Shown: positions 48,901 to 57,324, counted from the first letter of the stretch. The stretch: DNA of 64,000 nt from Superficieibacter sp. 1612_C1 (GCF_015234305.1 NZ_JADGMI010000005.1:372001-436000), one strand, 5' to 3'. Numbers and translations are program-made. Notes: a model not told the origin generated them from the letters alone.

Positions 48901-49239
48901 TTAAAGGTTCTCTTTTGCGACTTCGAAGTGCACCGACAGCAGCCAGGCTTCTTCTTCAGGAAGGTTGCCGAATGCCGCGACCACTTCGCGGGCAAGCGCC
49001 ATTGAGTCTTGCGAAATTTCCTCGAACAGGCTGGCGTCCACCTCCGGCAGCGGCTCGCCGGTCACTGACCGCAAGGCCATCGCGCGGACGTGGGAGGTCA
49101 GCATCTGCTCCTGTACGGCGTTGGGAATAATGTGATGACGGCGTAGCAGCGCATACACCTGCGGCAACATGCGATCGGCCAGTTGACCAATCTGCTCCGT
49201 CTGTTCTCCAGCGTCGTTAATGACTGCTCCGTTATTCAC
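48901..49239 (-). CDS. Small stand-alone PRD-domain protein
   Basis: A 112-residue protein that is essentially one PTS-regulation domain (PRD), with histidines in TSHVRAMAL and LSVHFEVAKEN as candidate phosphorylation sites, and no DNA- or RNA-binding domain. First gene of the operon. It starts at GTG 49239; the Shine-Dalgarno is weak (GGGG at distance). E. coli YhfY, in the yhf operon, is a comparable stand-alone PRD protein. It may report PTS phosphorylation to the transporter or the EIIA-bearing regulator. Confidence 0.78.
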   Translation of the reverse strand: MNNGAVINDAGEQTEQIGQLADRMLPQVYALLRRHHIIPNAVQEQMLTSHVRAMALRSVTGEPLPEVDASLFEEISQDSMALAREVVAAFGNLPEEEAWLLSVHFEVAKENL

Positions 49240-49307
49240 TCGTCGTACCCCGTTTATGGCTCTGGAATAAATCTACCGTCGGAGGTTAATAGTTTGTAGC
49301 GAGTTGT

Positions 49308-49327
49308 TTTCCACTTCGAAGTGGAAA
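49308..49327. promoter_or_regulatory. 20-bp perfect palindrome, candidate operator
   Basis: TTTCCACTTCGAAGTGGAAA reads identically on both strands. It lies 69 bp upstream of the GTG start of the PRD gene. A half-site TTCCAC recurs at 49350-49355. It is the best candidate binding site for the cluster's PRD/EIIA regulator. Confidence 0.7.
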
Positions 49328-49391
49328 GGCGGGTGGAGAGAGTGATCTGTTCCACATAAATGGGCTGAATAATGATTTTTCACTGGATTAG

Positions 49392-49407
49392 CGTGATATG
49401 GGTCACA
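49392..49407 (-). promoter_or_regulatory. CRP-like site upstream of the dga-like operon
   Basis: CGTGA-TATGGG-TCACA matches TGTGA-N6-TCACA at nine of ten positions. A weaker site, AGTGA-TCTGTT-CCACA (49341-49356), lies 51 bp nearer the operon. Either would fit catabolite control of a sugar-acid pathway. Confidence 0.55.
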
Positions 49408-49517
49408 TAAAAATGCGGAAATCAGCGGTTTTTTAAAGCGAAAGACGTGGTGAACCGGGGAGAAGAAATGTGAAGTCGATAAGGTTTGCTTATGAGGCGA
49501 ATGCGCCTGCGCGGTGG

Positions 49518-49618
49518 TGCCGGGTGTCGGCTTCGCCTTACCCGGCCTACAAATATCTACTATATCAACATGTTATGCGCAACCAGTAGGCCCACGCAAG
49601 CAAAGCGCCGCCGGGCAT
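49518..49618. repeat. REP pair (BIME)
   Basis: Two REP palindromes in opposite orientation, 49518-49550 and 49586-49618, between the dga-like operon promoter and the nuclease gene end. Confidence 0.83.
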
Positions 49619-49671
49619 GTTATGGGGGACGATCTCACGCCATATCCCTTTGGCCCAATGAATATCTCCGC

Positions 49672-50526
49672 TCACGGGCACCCCATTTCCTGTGCTAACG
49701 TCCCTTTCTGGTTTTTAATCATCTCAGCAATATTTTGCGGTAATGCCGACCAGATAGTAAGTTTCGGATTCGTTTGTTGCTCAATCGTATTTACCGTCAC
49801 CTGATAATCACAAAAACTGGCGTTTTTTGGCGTCGATTGCTTCAGCAAAAAAGCAGCGTATTTCCCTTTATCCGGACGGGTACCAATAAAAATAATTTTC
49901 CAGTAGGCATCCGGAATAATCACGTCGGGGCGAGCAGGCAGTGCCGCGCCCGTTTTTTCAAAAAGCGGCCCGGTCACGGAATATACGGTGGAGACATCGC
50001 TCCGATTCGCCAGCGCGCGCTCCTGATCTTCTAATCGGCTCCACGCCCCCTGATTCAGCGCAGATTTCTGCGGCGTGATATTGGAAAGGTAATTTAATGC
50101 CTGCCAGTCCGCCGTACCGCCCAGGCTGGCAAGCGGAGCCTGATGCCCGCGATCCACCGCCAGCACTTTATTGGCATTCTGATAGGCAGCAGGAGCCAGC
50201 GTATCGGAGGCGGGCAAATCAGGATCCTGCTTCCAGTTCCGCGCCCGGTTGCTGGCCTGACTGGTTTTGGTGATTTTATAGGCCACCCAGTTGGCAAACT
50301 TCGTGCTGCTGTTGTTATTCAGCGTATAGGCTTCACGGATCAACGTCTGCGTGCCGCCGCCGGTGGGGCATCCAACCGCGCAATTATCCGGCCGGGAGAC
50401 ATGCGTTAATATATTATTTTTCTGCGGCGAATGTGTTGTCGAACACGCAAACAGGAAAAATAGCGGAACGAAAGCGCAATATTTTATATTTTTATTAAAA
50501 TGTATTTTTTCACAGAATAACGACAT
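49672..50526 (-). CDS. DNA/RNA non-specific endonuclease, predicted lipoprotein
   Basis: A 284-residue nuclease of the Serratia NucA-like (beta-beta-alpha metal) family. The active-site motif DRGH is present in AVDRGHQAPLAS, with the downstream Asn helix in LSNITPQKSALNQGAW that supplies the Mg2+ ligand. Starting at ATG 50526 the protein has a basic N-terminus, a hydrophobic stretch (AFVPLFFLF) and a lipobox ending in Cys28 (LFAC-STTHS), so it should be a lipid-anchored envelope protein. A frame extending to 50634 would bury this signal and has no better ribosome-binding site. No immunity gene is adjacent, as expected for an enzyme kept outside the cytoplasm. Role could be nucleic-acid scavenging or defence; unknown. 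Confidence 0.8.
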   Translation of the reverse strand: MSLFCEKIHFNKNIKYCAFVPLFFLFACSTTHSPQKNNILTHVSRPDNCAVGCPTGGGTQTLIREAYTLNNNSSTKFANWVAYKITKTSQASNRARNWKQDPDLPASDTLAPAAYQNANKVLAVDRGHQAPLASLGGTADWQALNYLSNITPQKSALNQGAWSRLEDQERALANRSDVSTVYSVTGPLFEKTGAALPARPDVIIPDAYWKIIFIGTRPDKGKYAAFLLKQSTPKNASFCDYQVTVNTIEQQTNPKLTIWSALPQNIAEMIKNQKGTLAQEMGCP

Positions 50527-50634
50527 GGTGCCAACATATTTTACGGTGCAGGAAAAACCATAGTACTTATTTATTTTTAGAAAAGAATAATCAAAATCGT
50601 CAAGCGCGTTAATATGAGGAAAAAATGATAACAT

Positions 50635-50782
50635 GCCGAATAAGCGTGATATCCGGATGAACTATTTTTATAACCGTTGATAGCGCAATGATGCTGGCAG
50701 TATTAGCCCGGGCAGCGCGGAACAACCGCAGCGTACATGCCGTACGTGAGGATGTGAGCACTGCCCGGCATGGAACAGGCGG
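50635..50782. other. Gap between nuclease and hydrolase genes
   Basis: 148 bp without a gene. It contains a degenerate inverted pair (CCGGGCAG near 50709 and CTGCCCGG near 50761) resembling a decayed repeat, followed by the hydrolase stop. Confidence 0.45.
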
Positions 50783-51580
50783 TTAACAAAGTGACTTCAG
50801 GATCTGGTGCAGCTCATCGGCAAATACGACCGGATCGCTGGCATAACTTAAGTGATGGCCGCTGACCTCAACGCATGGACAAGGCAATTGCCACGCCAGT
50901 TCGCGTGTCGTTTGCACATAGAACGCGTTTCCGCTGGCGCGGCCTGCGGCAGTCACCATCGGCACCCCACCGCGACGCAATGCTTCCAGGTCAGGCACAA
51001 AACGATTGATTGTCCTGAACTCATGCGCCAGAAAGCGTTCAAAATCTCCATCCTGATCGCCCGGTGCGGCGGCATTCAGTTCAAGGCCGACAAAAGAGGT
51101 CGAGAACAGTTTCATCGCCGCAGCGCCGCCGTCGGTCAAATACGTGTCATATACCCGATCAAAAAAAGCCCGCCACGGCGCGGCTTCGGATGGCGGGAGA
51201 AAATCAGTAATAGGCGGTTCGTGATCGACCAGACCGCGCACCAGCTCCGGATGATCCTGGGTCAATTTCAACGCTATATTCGCTCCCGCGCTGTTGCCAA
51301 ACACATACGCGGGTTGAACGCCCATCGCGCGAATGACGGCAGCGGCATCCCGCCCCTGCTGCGCCATATCCAGCTCGCTCTGCGTGTCACCGCTGCTGCG
51401 GGCATTGGCGCGGCGGTCGTAACGCACCACGGTATAACGGTCGGCAAGCTGCGCTGACAACGGGATAAAACGGCGGCTGTCACCGTTGCCTCCCACGATC
51501 AGCAACAACAGAGGGCCGCTACCTTGCTGGTAGCAGGCGAGATCGGCGTTTTCGGTATGGACAGTAAACGAGTGAATCAT
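50783..51580 (-). CDS. Alpha/beta-fold hydrolase
   Basis: A 265-residue alpha/beta hydrolase with nucleophile elbow FGNSAGANI (Ser), oxyanion region LLLIVGGNGDSRRF and C-terminal His in EVSGHHLSY. Many relatives are esterases, C-C bond hydrolases or haloperoxidase-like enzymes; the substrate here cannot be inferred. AAAGGAT precedes the ATG. It lies 39 bp downstream of a SnoaL-like gene, and both read away from a LysR gene, so the three form a small accessory unit. Confidence 0.82.
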   Translation of the reverse strand: MIHSFTVHTENADLACYQQGSGPLLLLIVGGNGDSRRFIPLSAQLADRYTVVRYDRRANARSSGDTQSELDMAQQGRDAAAVIRAMGVQPAYVFGNSAGANIALKLTQDHPELVRGLVDHEPPITDFLPPSEAAPWRAFFDRVYDTYLTDGGAAAMKLFSTSFVGLELNAAAPGDQDGDFERFLAHEFRTINRFVPDLEALRRGGVPMVTAAGRASGNAFYVQTTRELAWQLPCPCVEVSGHHLSYASDPVVFADELHQILKSLC

Positions 51581-51619
51581 CGTGTTATCCTTTACGGTGA
51601 TGACGCGTATTTTCTGAGG

Positions 51620-52201
51620 TCAGGCGGCCAGCCAGCGTTTTGCCTCGGCTTTCATTTGCTGCTCAAGCTCGCTCCCGCGCGTCGCAAAGACGCGCTGCAC
51701 CGGGAAGCCGCTTTTTTCCAGCAGATACGCCAGCGCAGCATATTCGCGCGGATATTTCGCTACCGTTTGCTGATCGATATCGACCACGCCGAGCGGGAAG
51801 GTAAAACTGGCCATATCGTAAATACTCTGGCGTCTAAACAGTTTCCACACGCCGTCGCGTTTTTCCGCCATATCGTAAAAGCGGTTATGGCCGACGCAGC
51901 CCAGATTCAGCTTCACATGCTCGCCAATAATCATCGCGTTGGTCTCGACGATGGCCTTTGTTGCCGTCGGATTAAAGGTCACGACCGGCGTACCGACCAT
52001 GTGTTTGGTGCGCACGTCTGACGCGCCCATGCGCATTGAACCATCGACAAAATCGCTGCCCCGCCCTTCAAACCAGGTGATCTCAATGGTGCCGTCCGGA
52101 TGAAACAGATCGCGTAATTGATCCCATTCGCCTAAATCACGGTGCATCCAGCCGGTCAGTAAATCGGTAATTTGTTGACGATCGTCGAGATAATTTTGCA
52201 T
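51620..52201 (-). CDS. SnoaL-like (NTF2-fold) protein
   Basis: A 193-residue protein of the SnoaL_4/NTF2-like fold (start MQNYLDDRQQITDLLTGWMHRDLGEWDQLRDLFHPDGTI is the family hallmark region). Members include dehydratases, isomerases and ring hydroxylase small subunits; no catalytic residues can be fixed here, though His20 and Asp23 near the cone mouth are typical. It carries a C-terminal extension of about 50 residues beyond the core. First gene of the two-gene unit with the alpha/beta hydrolase. Confidence 0.8.
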   Translation of the reverse strand: MQNYLDDRQQITDLLTGWMHRDLGEWDQLRDLFHPDGTIEITWFEGRGSDFVDGSMRMGASDVRTKHMVGTPVVTFNPTATKAIVETNAMIIGEHVKLNLGCVGHNRFYDMAEKRDGVWKLFRRQSIYDMASFTFPLGVVDIDQQTVAKYPREYAALAYLLEKSGFPVQRVFATRGSELEQQMKAEAKRWLAA

Positions 52202-52281
52202 AACAGGTTAGCTCCAGCAGAAAGTGAATTTTAGTTTCGTCGCTATCCGCGATAAGATCCATTATAGGTAATTGAGCAATC

Positions 52282-52298
52282 GTTCAGATTAAATGAAC
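52282..52298. promoter_or_regulatory. Candidate LysR binding site
   Basis: GTTCA-GATTAAA-TGAAC is a 17-bp inverted repeat of the T-N11-A type, 14 bp upstream of the LysR ATG and in the 111-bp gap shared with the divergent SnoaL gene. Confidence 0.65.
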
Positions 52299-52312
52299 AA
52301 TGGAGCAACCCT

Positions 52313-53191
52313 ATGGATCTGCGTCATTTGCGTTACTTTCTCGCCGTGGCGGAGGAGAAACATTTTGGTCGCGCCGCCGAACGGCTTAATATCGTTCCGC
52401 CAGCCCTGAGTATGCAGATCAAAAGTCTGGAAGACGAACTCGGCGGCCCGCTATTTATTCGCACCAGCCGTAGCGTGGAGCTGACCGAAGCCGGGCGGCT
52501 GCTACAGGTGGAGGCCCAACGCACTCTGGATCAGGCTGACCACGCGCGTCAGACCGTGCAGCGCTCGCTGCGCGGCGAGACTGGCCAGGTGCGAATCGGT
52601 TTTGCCGGCAATGCGGTGTTTAGCGGGAAATTAACCGGCGATCTGCGGGCTTTTCGCGCCCGCTTTCCACAGGCGGAGTTGATCGCCAGCGAAGTTTCGC
52701 CTCTGGCGCAGGCCGATGCCATTCTGGCCGGACAACTGGACGTCGGCTACACCCCGGACCACGGCAAATTACATATCCCGGCGCTGAGATGTGAAAAGAT
52801 CGGCATCTGGAACCGCGTCGTCGCGCTTGCCGACGATCATCCGCTCGCCAGCCAGCCGCGCCTGACGGTGGAGATGCTGGCGGCGGAACCGCTCATTTTC
52901 TACGATACGCACGGCGCTGACGAGTCGCTGTATACCGCGCTTACCGCGCTGCTCGGCCAGTCTCCGGACGTCGCCCATTGCTCATCCAGTTCGCTCAGCG
53001 TGCTTGCGCTGGCCGCCGCCGGTCAGGGACTGGCGCTGGTGCCTGAACCACTAACGAATATTTGCGTTCCAGGCGTAGTCTACCGACCGCTGGATGCGCC
53101 AGCGCTGGCGGCGAACCTGATGCTTATTAGCAGACAAAAAGAGAATAACGGCGCGGTGGCGGCGTTTTTGAAGATCGCCACGCCCCGCTGA
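52313..53191 (+). CDS. LysR-family transcriptional regulator
   Basis: A 292-residue LysR-type regulator with the N-terminal HTH ([45 protein letters not shown]) and an effector domain of the type found in regulators of aromatic-compound or hydrolase genes. It is divergent from the SnoaL-hydrolase pair and overlaps the inverted repeat that likely controls both directions. GGAGCAA precedes the ATG. Full length, base composition like the backbone. Confidence 0.88.
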   Translation: MDLRHLRYFLAVAEEKHFGRAAERLNIVPPALSMQIKSLEDELGGPLFIRTSRSVELTEAGRLLQVEAQRTLDQADHARQTVQRSLRGETGQVRIGFAGNAVFSGKLTGDLRAFRARFPQAELIASEVSPLAQADAILAGQLDVGYTPDHGKLHIPALRCEKIGIWNRVVALADDHPLASQPRLTVEMLAAEPLIFYDTHGADESLYTALTALLGQSPDVAHCSSSSLSVLALAAAGQGLALVPEPLTNICVPGVVYRPLDAPALAANLMLISRQKENNGAVAAFLKIATPR

Positions 53192-53203
53192 GATCGGGGC
53201 GTG
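53179..53203. terminator. Hairpin at the LysR/cybC convergence
   Basis: CACGCCCC (53179-53186) pairs with GGGGCGTG (53196-53203); the loop contains the LysR stop codon. No T-run follows on either strand. Probably a weak shared terminator. Confidence 0.5.
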
Positions 53204-53209
53204 TCAGGA

Positions 53210-53599
53210 TTAACGATACTTTTTGTGGTACGTATTGCGGGTGGTTTTAAATTCTTCCGCCGCCGCCTGGGCTTCTTTTACTTTGCCTTCATTCGCCAGC
53301 TTGATCGCGCCGTCGATCTGGCTGACCAGAATATCAAAACCGTGACGATAATCTTTCATTTCCGGGCTGTCAGCGGCGTTGTCTTCAAACTTAGACGGCG
53401 TGGCTTTTTGCGCATCCAGCGCCGCGGTACGCATGTCGGTCAGGGCTGCTTTCATTTCGGCAGCGTTATCCGTCGTTTGCACCACCTTCAAATTCGCGTT
53501 GAGGGTATCCATATCATCTTCAAGATCGGCGGCCAGGGCATGCGCTGAACTCAGCACAAGCGTTGACGCCGCCAGCATTGCTAACAGCTTTTTACGCAT
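53210..53599 (-). CDS. cybC: Soluble cytochrome b562
   Basis: Periplasmic four-helix-bundle haem protein of unknown physiological role. The precursor has 129 residues: a signal peptide ([19 protein letters not shown], cleaved after AHALA) and a mature chain starting [10 protein letters not shown]. The axial haem ligands are both there: Met7 of the mature protein and the C-terminal His in NTYHKKYR. Unlike in E. coli K-12, where the reading frame is often described as interrupted at the start, the signal sequence here is intact. Confidence 0.93.
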   Translation of the reverse strand: MRKKLLAMLAASTLVLSSAHALAADLEDDMDTLNANLKVVQTTDNAAEMKAALTDMRTAALDAQKATPSKFEDNAADSPEMKDYRHGFDILVSQIDGAIKLANEGKVKEAQAAAEEFKTTRNTYHKKYR

Positions 53600-53679
53600 T
53601 GCTCACTTCCTTTTTTTATTATTGGCCAGGCGGCAAATGCCGCTCTCAGACTGCTGACAAAGGTTACACCGTAGAATAA

Positions 53680-53781
53680 TGCCTGGCGGCGCTTCGCTTG
53701 CACAGGCCTACAGACGAGTCATACTGCATTGATAACGCTGCTTTTTCGTAGGCCGGGTAAGGCGCAGCCGCCACCCGGCAT
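53680..53781. repeat. REP pair (BIME) between cybC and pmbA
   Basis: Two REP palindromes in opposite orientation, 53680-53711 and 53748-53781, in the gap upstream of cybC and downstream of pmbA. Confidence 0.83.
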
Positions 53782-53824
53782 TACGCTACACAATAGTAAA
53801 ACCAGGGCAAATGCCGCCCTGGTA

Positions 53825-55177
53825 TTACTGTCCGGCGATTTTCATCTCCGGCAGTAAGACCGATCCACACTGTATATTGCTGCGGGTTTCAATATCGTTA
53901 CCGATGGTCACCATATTGCGCCACATATCCTTAAGATTACCGGCGATGGTGATTTCACTTACCGGATACTGGATTTCCCCGTTCTCAACCCAGAAGCCCG
54001 CCGCGCCGCGCGAGTAATCGCCGGTGATGCCGCTAACGCCCTGCCCCATCAGTTCCGTCACCACCAGCCCGGTGCCCATCTCTTTCAGCAGCCCGGCAAA
54101 ATCCAGTCCGCGTCCGGCGATCCGCCAGTTGTGGATGCCGCCAGCATGACCGGTGCTTTTCAGGCCCAGCTTGCGGGCGGAGTAGTTGGTCAGCAGCCAC
54201 TGGGTCAGCACGCCATCTTTGATGATATTGCGACGCTCGGTACGCACGCCTTCGCCGTCGAACGGCGTCGAGGCCAGCCCCTTCAGCAGATGCGGATGTT
54301 CTTCAATGGTCAACCACTCCGGCAGGATCTGCTCGCCGAGCGAGTCGAGCAGGAAGGTCGATTTACGGTAGACCGCACCGCCAGCAATCGCCCCGACCAG
54401 ATGACCAAACAGCCCGGTCGCCACTTCATTGGCGAAGATCACCGGCGCTTTCATGGTGGAGAGCTTACGCGGCGACAGGCGCGACAGGGTACGACGAGCA
54501 CACTCTTCGCCCACCCATTCCGGGCTTTGTAAATCGCCAAGCGCCCGGCCAATGGTATAAGCGTAGTCGCGCTCCATATCGCCGTTCTCTTCGGCGATCA
54601 CACAGCTGGAGAGCGAGTGGCGGGTGGAGCAGTAGCTCTGCAACATGCCGTGACTGTTGCCAAAAACTTTTACGCCATAGTGGCTGTTAAAGCTGCCGCC
54701 CTCGGTATTAGTGATGCGTTTATCCGCCTTAAGCGAAGCCTGCTCGGCGCGCGCCGCCAGTTCAATGGCTTCGTCCGGAGAGACTTCCGCCGGGTGGAAC
54801 AGATCGAGATCCGGCGCGTCAAAGGCCAGCAGTTCCTTCTCCGCCACGCCCGCGCACGGATCTGGCGAGGTGTAACGCGCAATGTCCAGCGCCGCCTGTA
54901 CAGTACGGGCAATGGCATCCGGACTCAGGTCGGTTGAGGACGCGCTGCCTTTGCGGTTCTGGTGATACACCGTAATGCCCAGCGCGCCGTCGCTGTTAAA
55001 TTCAACATTTTCCACCTCACCGTAGCGGGTGCTGACGCCAATCCCGGTGGTCTTGCTGACCGCCACTTCCGCGCCGTCAGATTTGCCGGAAGCCAGCGCC
55101 AGTGCGGTAGAGACGGCTTCTTCCAGGACTTTACGCTGCTCTGCAACTTGTGTGATTACTTTCATTACTATTGCCAT
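53825..55177 (-). CDS. pmbA: Metalloprotease PmbA (TldE)
   Basis: Subunit of the TldD/PmbA heterodimer that processes small proteins, including microcin B17 maturation and CcdA degradation in E. coli. PmbA itself lacks the zinc-protease motif, which TldD supplies; none is seen here either. The 450 residues follow E. coli PmbA nearly without change (for example [20 protein letters not shown] and the C-terminus [10 protein letters not shown]). I keep the upstream ATG ([10 protein letters not shown]) by homology to MALAMKV in E. coli. Divergent from darP. Confidence 0.96.
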   Translation of the reverse strand: MAIVMKVITQVAEQRKVLEEAVSTALALASGKSDGAEVAVSKTTGIGVSTRYGEVENVEFNSDGALGITVYHQNRKGSASSTDLSPDAIARTVQAALDIARYTSPDPCAGVAEKELLAFDAPDLDLFHPAEVSPDEAIELAARAEQASLKADKRITNTEGGSFNSHYGVKVFGNSHGMLQSYCSTRHSLSSCVIAEENGDMERDYAYTIGRALGDLQSPEWVGEECARRTLSRLSPRKLSTMKAPVIFANEVATGLFGHLVGAIAGGAVYRKSTFLLDSLGEQILPEWLTIEEHPHLLKGLASTPFDGEGVRTERRNIIKDGVLTQWLLTNYSARKLGLKSTGHAGGIHNWRIAGRGLDFAGLLKEMGTGLVVTELMGQGVSGITGDYSRGAAGFWVENGEIQYPVSEITIAGNLKDMWRNMVTIGNDIETRSNIQCGSVLLPEMKIAGQ

Positions 55178-55271
55178 AATGTAAGGTGACGTTTATTGAA
55201 GTCTAACAGAGAACCCATTCTCAGTATGCGCTCACGGTGTTAGTATTAGCCTCTTTTTTAAGGAGCCAAAT

Positions 55272-55823
55272 ATGACCAAACAGCCCGAAGACTGGCTCGA
55301 CGATGTTCCCGGTGATGACATCGAAGACGAAGATGATGAAATTATCTGGGTCAGCAAAAGTGAAATTAAACGTGACGCTGAAGAGTTAAAGCAACTCGGC
55401 GCGGAAATGGTGGGACTGGGTAAGAACGCGCTGGATAAGATCCCGCTCGACCCCGATCTGCGTGCCGCCATTGAACTGGCGCAGCGTATTAAAATGGAAG
55501 GCCGCCGCCGTCAGCTTCAGCTGATTGGCAAAATGCTGCGTCAACGCGATGTCGAACCGATTCGTCAGGCGCTGGATAAGCTGAAAAACCGTCATAATCA
55601 GCAAGTTGCGATGTTTCACAAGCTGGAACAGCTTCGCGACCGCCTGATTGCTGAAGGTGATGACGCGGTACCGGAAGTGCTGCGCCTGTGGCCTCAGGCT
55701 GACCGTCAGCAGCTGCGTTCGCTTATCCGTAACGCGAAGAAAGAACAAGAAACCAATAAGCCGCCTAAATCTGCCCGCCAGATTTTCCAGTATCTGCGTG
55801 AACTGGCGGAAAACGACCAGTAA
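55272..55823 (+). CDS. darP: Ribosome-associated protein DarP (YjgA)
   Basis: A 183-residue acidic, helical protein that binds late 50S ribosome precursors and assists peptidyl-transferase-centre assembly in E. coli. It starts [22 protein letters not shown] after AAGGAG and has long charged helices ([19 protein letters not shown]). Matches E. coli YjgA in length and ending. Confidence 0.95.
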   Translation: MTKQPEDWLDDVPGDDIEDEDDEIIWVSKSEIKRDAEELKQLGAEMVGLGKNALDKIPLDPDLRAAIELAQRIKMEGRRRQLQLIGKMLRQRDVEPIRQALDKLKNRHNQQVAMFHKLEQLRDRLIAEGDDAVPEVLRLWPQADRQQLRSLIRNAKKEQETNKPPKSARQIFQYLRELAENDQ

Positions 55824-55831
55824 TTCCTCTG

Positions 55832-55856
55832 GCTAACGCGGCCTCGCCGCGTTAGC
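55832..55856 (+). terminator. darP terminator
   Basis: A 10-bp perfect stem (GCTAACGCGG/CCGCGTTAGC, loop CCTCG) lies nine bases after the darP stop and is followed by ACTCCCCTTTTCC. Confidence 0.68.
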
Positions 55857-56019
55857 ACTCCCCTTTTCCTGCTCCTTCCTGAACTGCTTACGCCTTAGCT
55901 GAATCGTTAAAGCTAAAATCGATCGGTATCTCGTTATTCAATGTAACAAATGTACTTATATGCATATTTATACGATTTAAATCATATTTCCACAGACAAA
56001 ATCGCCTGTTTACTCACCA

Positions 56020-56062
56020 GGTGAGACAAGTCACATTTTCATTACGCTGAAGTCACTAAATT
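56020..56062 (+). promoter_or_regulatory. Candidate class II CRP promoter of the DUF4432 gene
   Basis: GGTGA-GACAAG-TCACA (56020-56035) matches the CRP consensus at nine of ten positions. A -10-like TAAATT lies at 56057-56062. A start near 56069 would put the site at about -41. The stretch from 55857 to 56019 shows no gene. Confidence 0.55.
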
Positions 56063-56105
56063 TTACCCACCGAAACATAATCGATTCAGCAAAAAGGATG
56101 CTTTA

Positions 56106-57314
56106 ATGAAAAAGATACTGACATTGTCTACATTAGCCCTACTTATTTCCGCGCCTGCAATGGCGCAAACCTGGGTGCTGACGGGTGCTGAAAACGGCAC
56201 TGAGCAAGGAAACTGGCAGATCAGCAGCGATAAGCTGAACATCAAAGATAGCCACTTCAGCATTGAGCAAAAAGTGTTGCATGGTGGTAAGCAGGAAGGC
56301 AGTAAGGTGCTGATCATCAACAGCAAAGATGGCCTGACGATTACGCTTAGCCCGACGCGTGGGATGAACCTGCTGCACGTTGAAGGTTTCGGCGTGCGGA
56401 TGGGCTGGGATTCGCCGGTAAAAGAGGTGGTCAACCCGGCGTTTATTAATCTGGAAAGCCGTAACGGTCTGGGGTGGCTGGAAGGGTTCAACGAGATGGT
56501 GGTTCGCTGCGGTTATGAGTGGACCGGCCATCCGGTAACGGCGGACGGTCAGATTTATACGCTGCATGGCAAGGTGGGAAATACCCCGGCCTCGCAGGTC
56601 GAAGTGGAGGTCAGCGACACGGCACCGTATGAAATCCGCGTGCGCGGCCTGGTGAAGGAAAGCACTTTCAAGAAGGCCGATCTGCAAACCATGACCGAAC
56701 TGCGCTATGTGCCCGGCAGCAACAGCTTCAGTCTGCACGATGTGTTAACCAACCATGCCGATTATCCGCATGATTACCAGATCATCTATCACAGCAACTT
56801 CGGCAAGCCGATCCTTGAGGAAGGCGCGCGCTTCCTGGCCCCGATGGAAAGTATCAGCCCCTTTAACGACTACGCGAAAGGCGGCCTGAAGGAGTGGCAA
56901 ACGTATCTGGGTCCGACCAAAGGTTTTGATGAGATGGTGTTTAATATCAAACCGCTGTCGGACACTAACCACCGCACCCTCGCCGCCGTGGTCAATAAAG
57001 CGGGCGATAAAGGCGCATCTATTCAGTTTGATACCCGCCAGCTACCGGTGTTAACGCTGTGGAAAAACACCGATACCGAGAAGCAGGGCTACGTGACCGG
57101 CATTGAGCCGGGCACCAGCTATGCCTATCCGGTGACCATTGAGCGCGAACAGAAACGTGTGAAACAACTTCAGCCGGGCGAAAGCACCCAGTTCGATCTG
57201 ACGTATACCCTGCTCCATAGCAGCAGCCAGGTCAGCGAGACAGAAAAAGCCATTAAGGCTATTCAGGGGCAAACAACGTTGAAAACGGATGAAACACCAA
57301 TAGCTAAAGAGTAA
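56106..57314 (+). CDS. Periplasmic DUF4432 / aldose 1-epimerase-like protein
   Basis: A 402-residue secreted protein with an N-terminal signal peptide (MKKILTLSTLALLISAPAMA, then QTWV). The mature part resembles the aldose-1-epimerase/mutarotase supersandwich fold of DUF4432: GLTITLSPTRGMNLLHVE at the start, LEGFNEMVVRCGYEW in the middle and LHDVLTNHADYPHDYQIIYHSNFG near the expected catalytic His/Glu region. Function likely concerns recognition or anomer conversion of a sugar in the periplasm. It is a single-gene unit with a candidate CRP site and its own terminator. E. coli K-12 lacks it here. Confidence 0.83.
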   Translation: MKKILTLSTLALLISAPAMAQTWVLTGAENGTEQGNWQISSDKLNIKDSHFSIEQKVLHGGKQEGSKVLIINSKDGLTITLSPTRGMNLLHVEGFGVRMGWDSPVKEVVNPAFINLESRNGLGWLEGFNEMVVRCGYEWTGHPVTADGQIYTLHGKVGNTPASQVEVEVSDTAPYEIRVRGLVKESTFKKADLQTMTELRYVPGSNSFSLHDVLTNHADYPHDYQIIYHSNFGKPILEEGARFLAPMESISPFNDYAKGGLKEWQTYLGPTKGFDEMVFNIKPLSDTNHRTLAAVVNKAGDKGASIQFDTRQLPVLTLWKNTDTEKQGYVTGIEPGTSYAYPVTIEREQKRVKQLQPGESTQFDLTYTLLHSSSQVSETEKAIKAIQGQTTLKTDETPIAKE

Positions 57315-57324
57315 TAACCGCGTG

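Larger units (their letters stand above)
49240..49671. promoter_or_regulatory. Control region upstream of the dga-like operon
   Basis: 432 bp between the operon start and the nuclease gene stop. The half nearest the operon carries the palindrome and the CRP-like sites listed separately; the far half carries a REP pair (49518-49618). I found no sigma-54 -24/-12 promoter, which matters because Salmonella dga genes use a sigma-54 activator. Confidence 0.65.

Noticed and set aside
49240-49480. Sigma-54 promoter for the dga-like operon
   Set aside because: No TGGC-N8-TGC-type -24/-12 pair was found, and the local regulator lacks the AAA+ domain needed for sigma-54.
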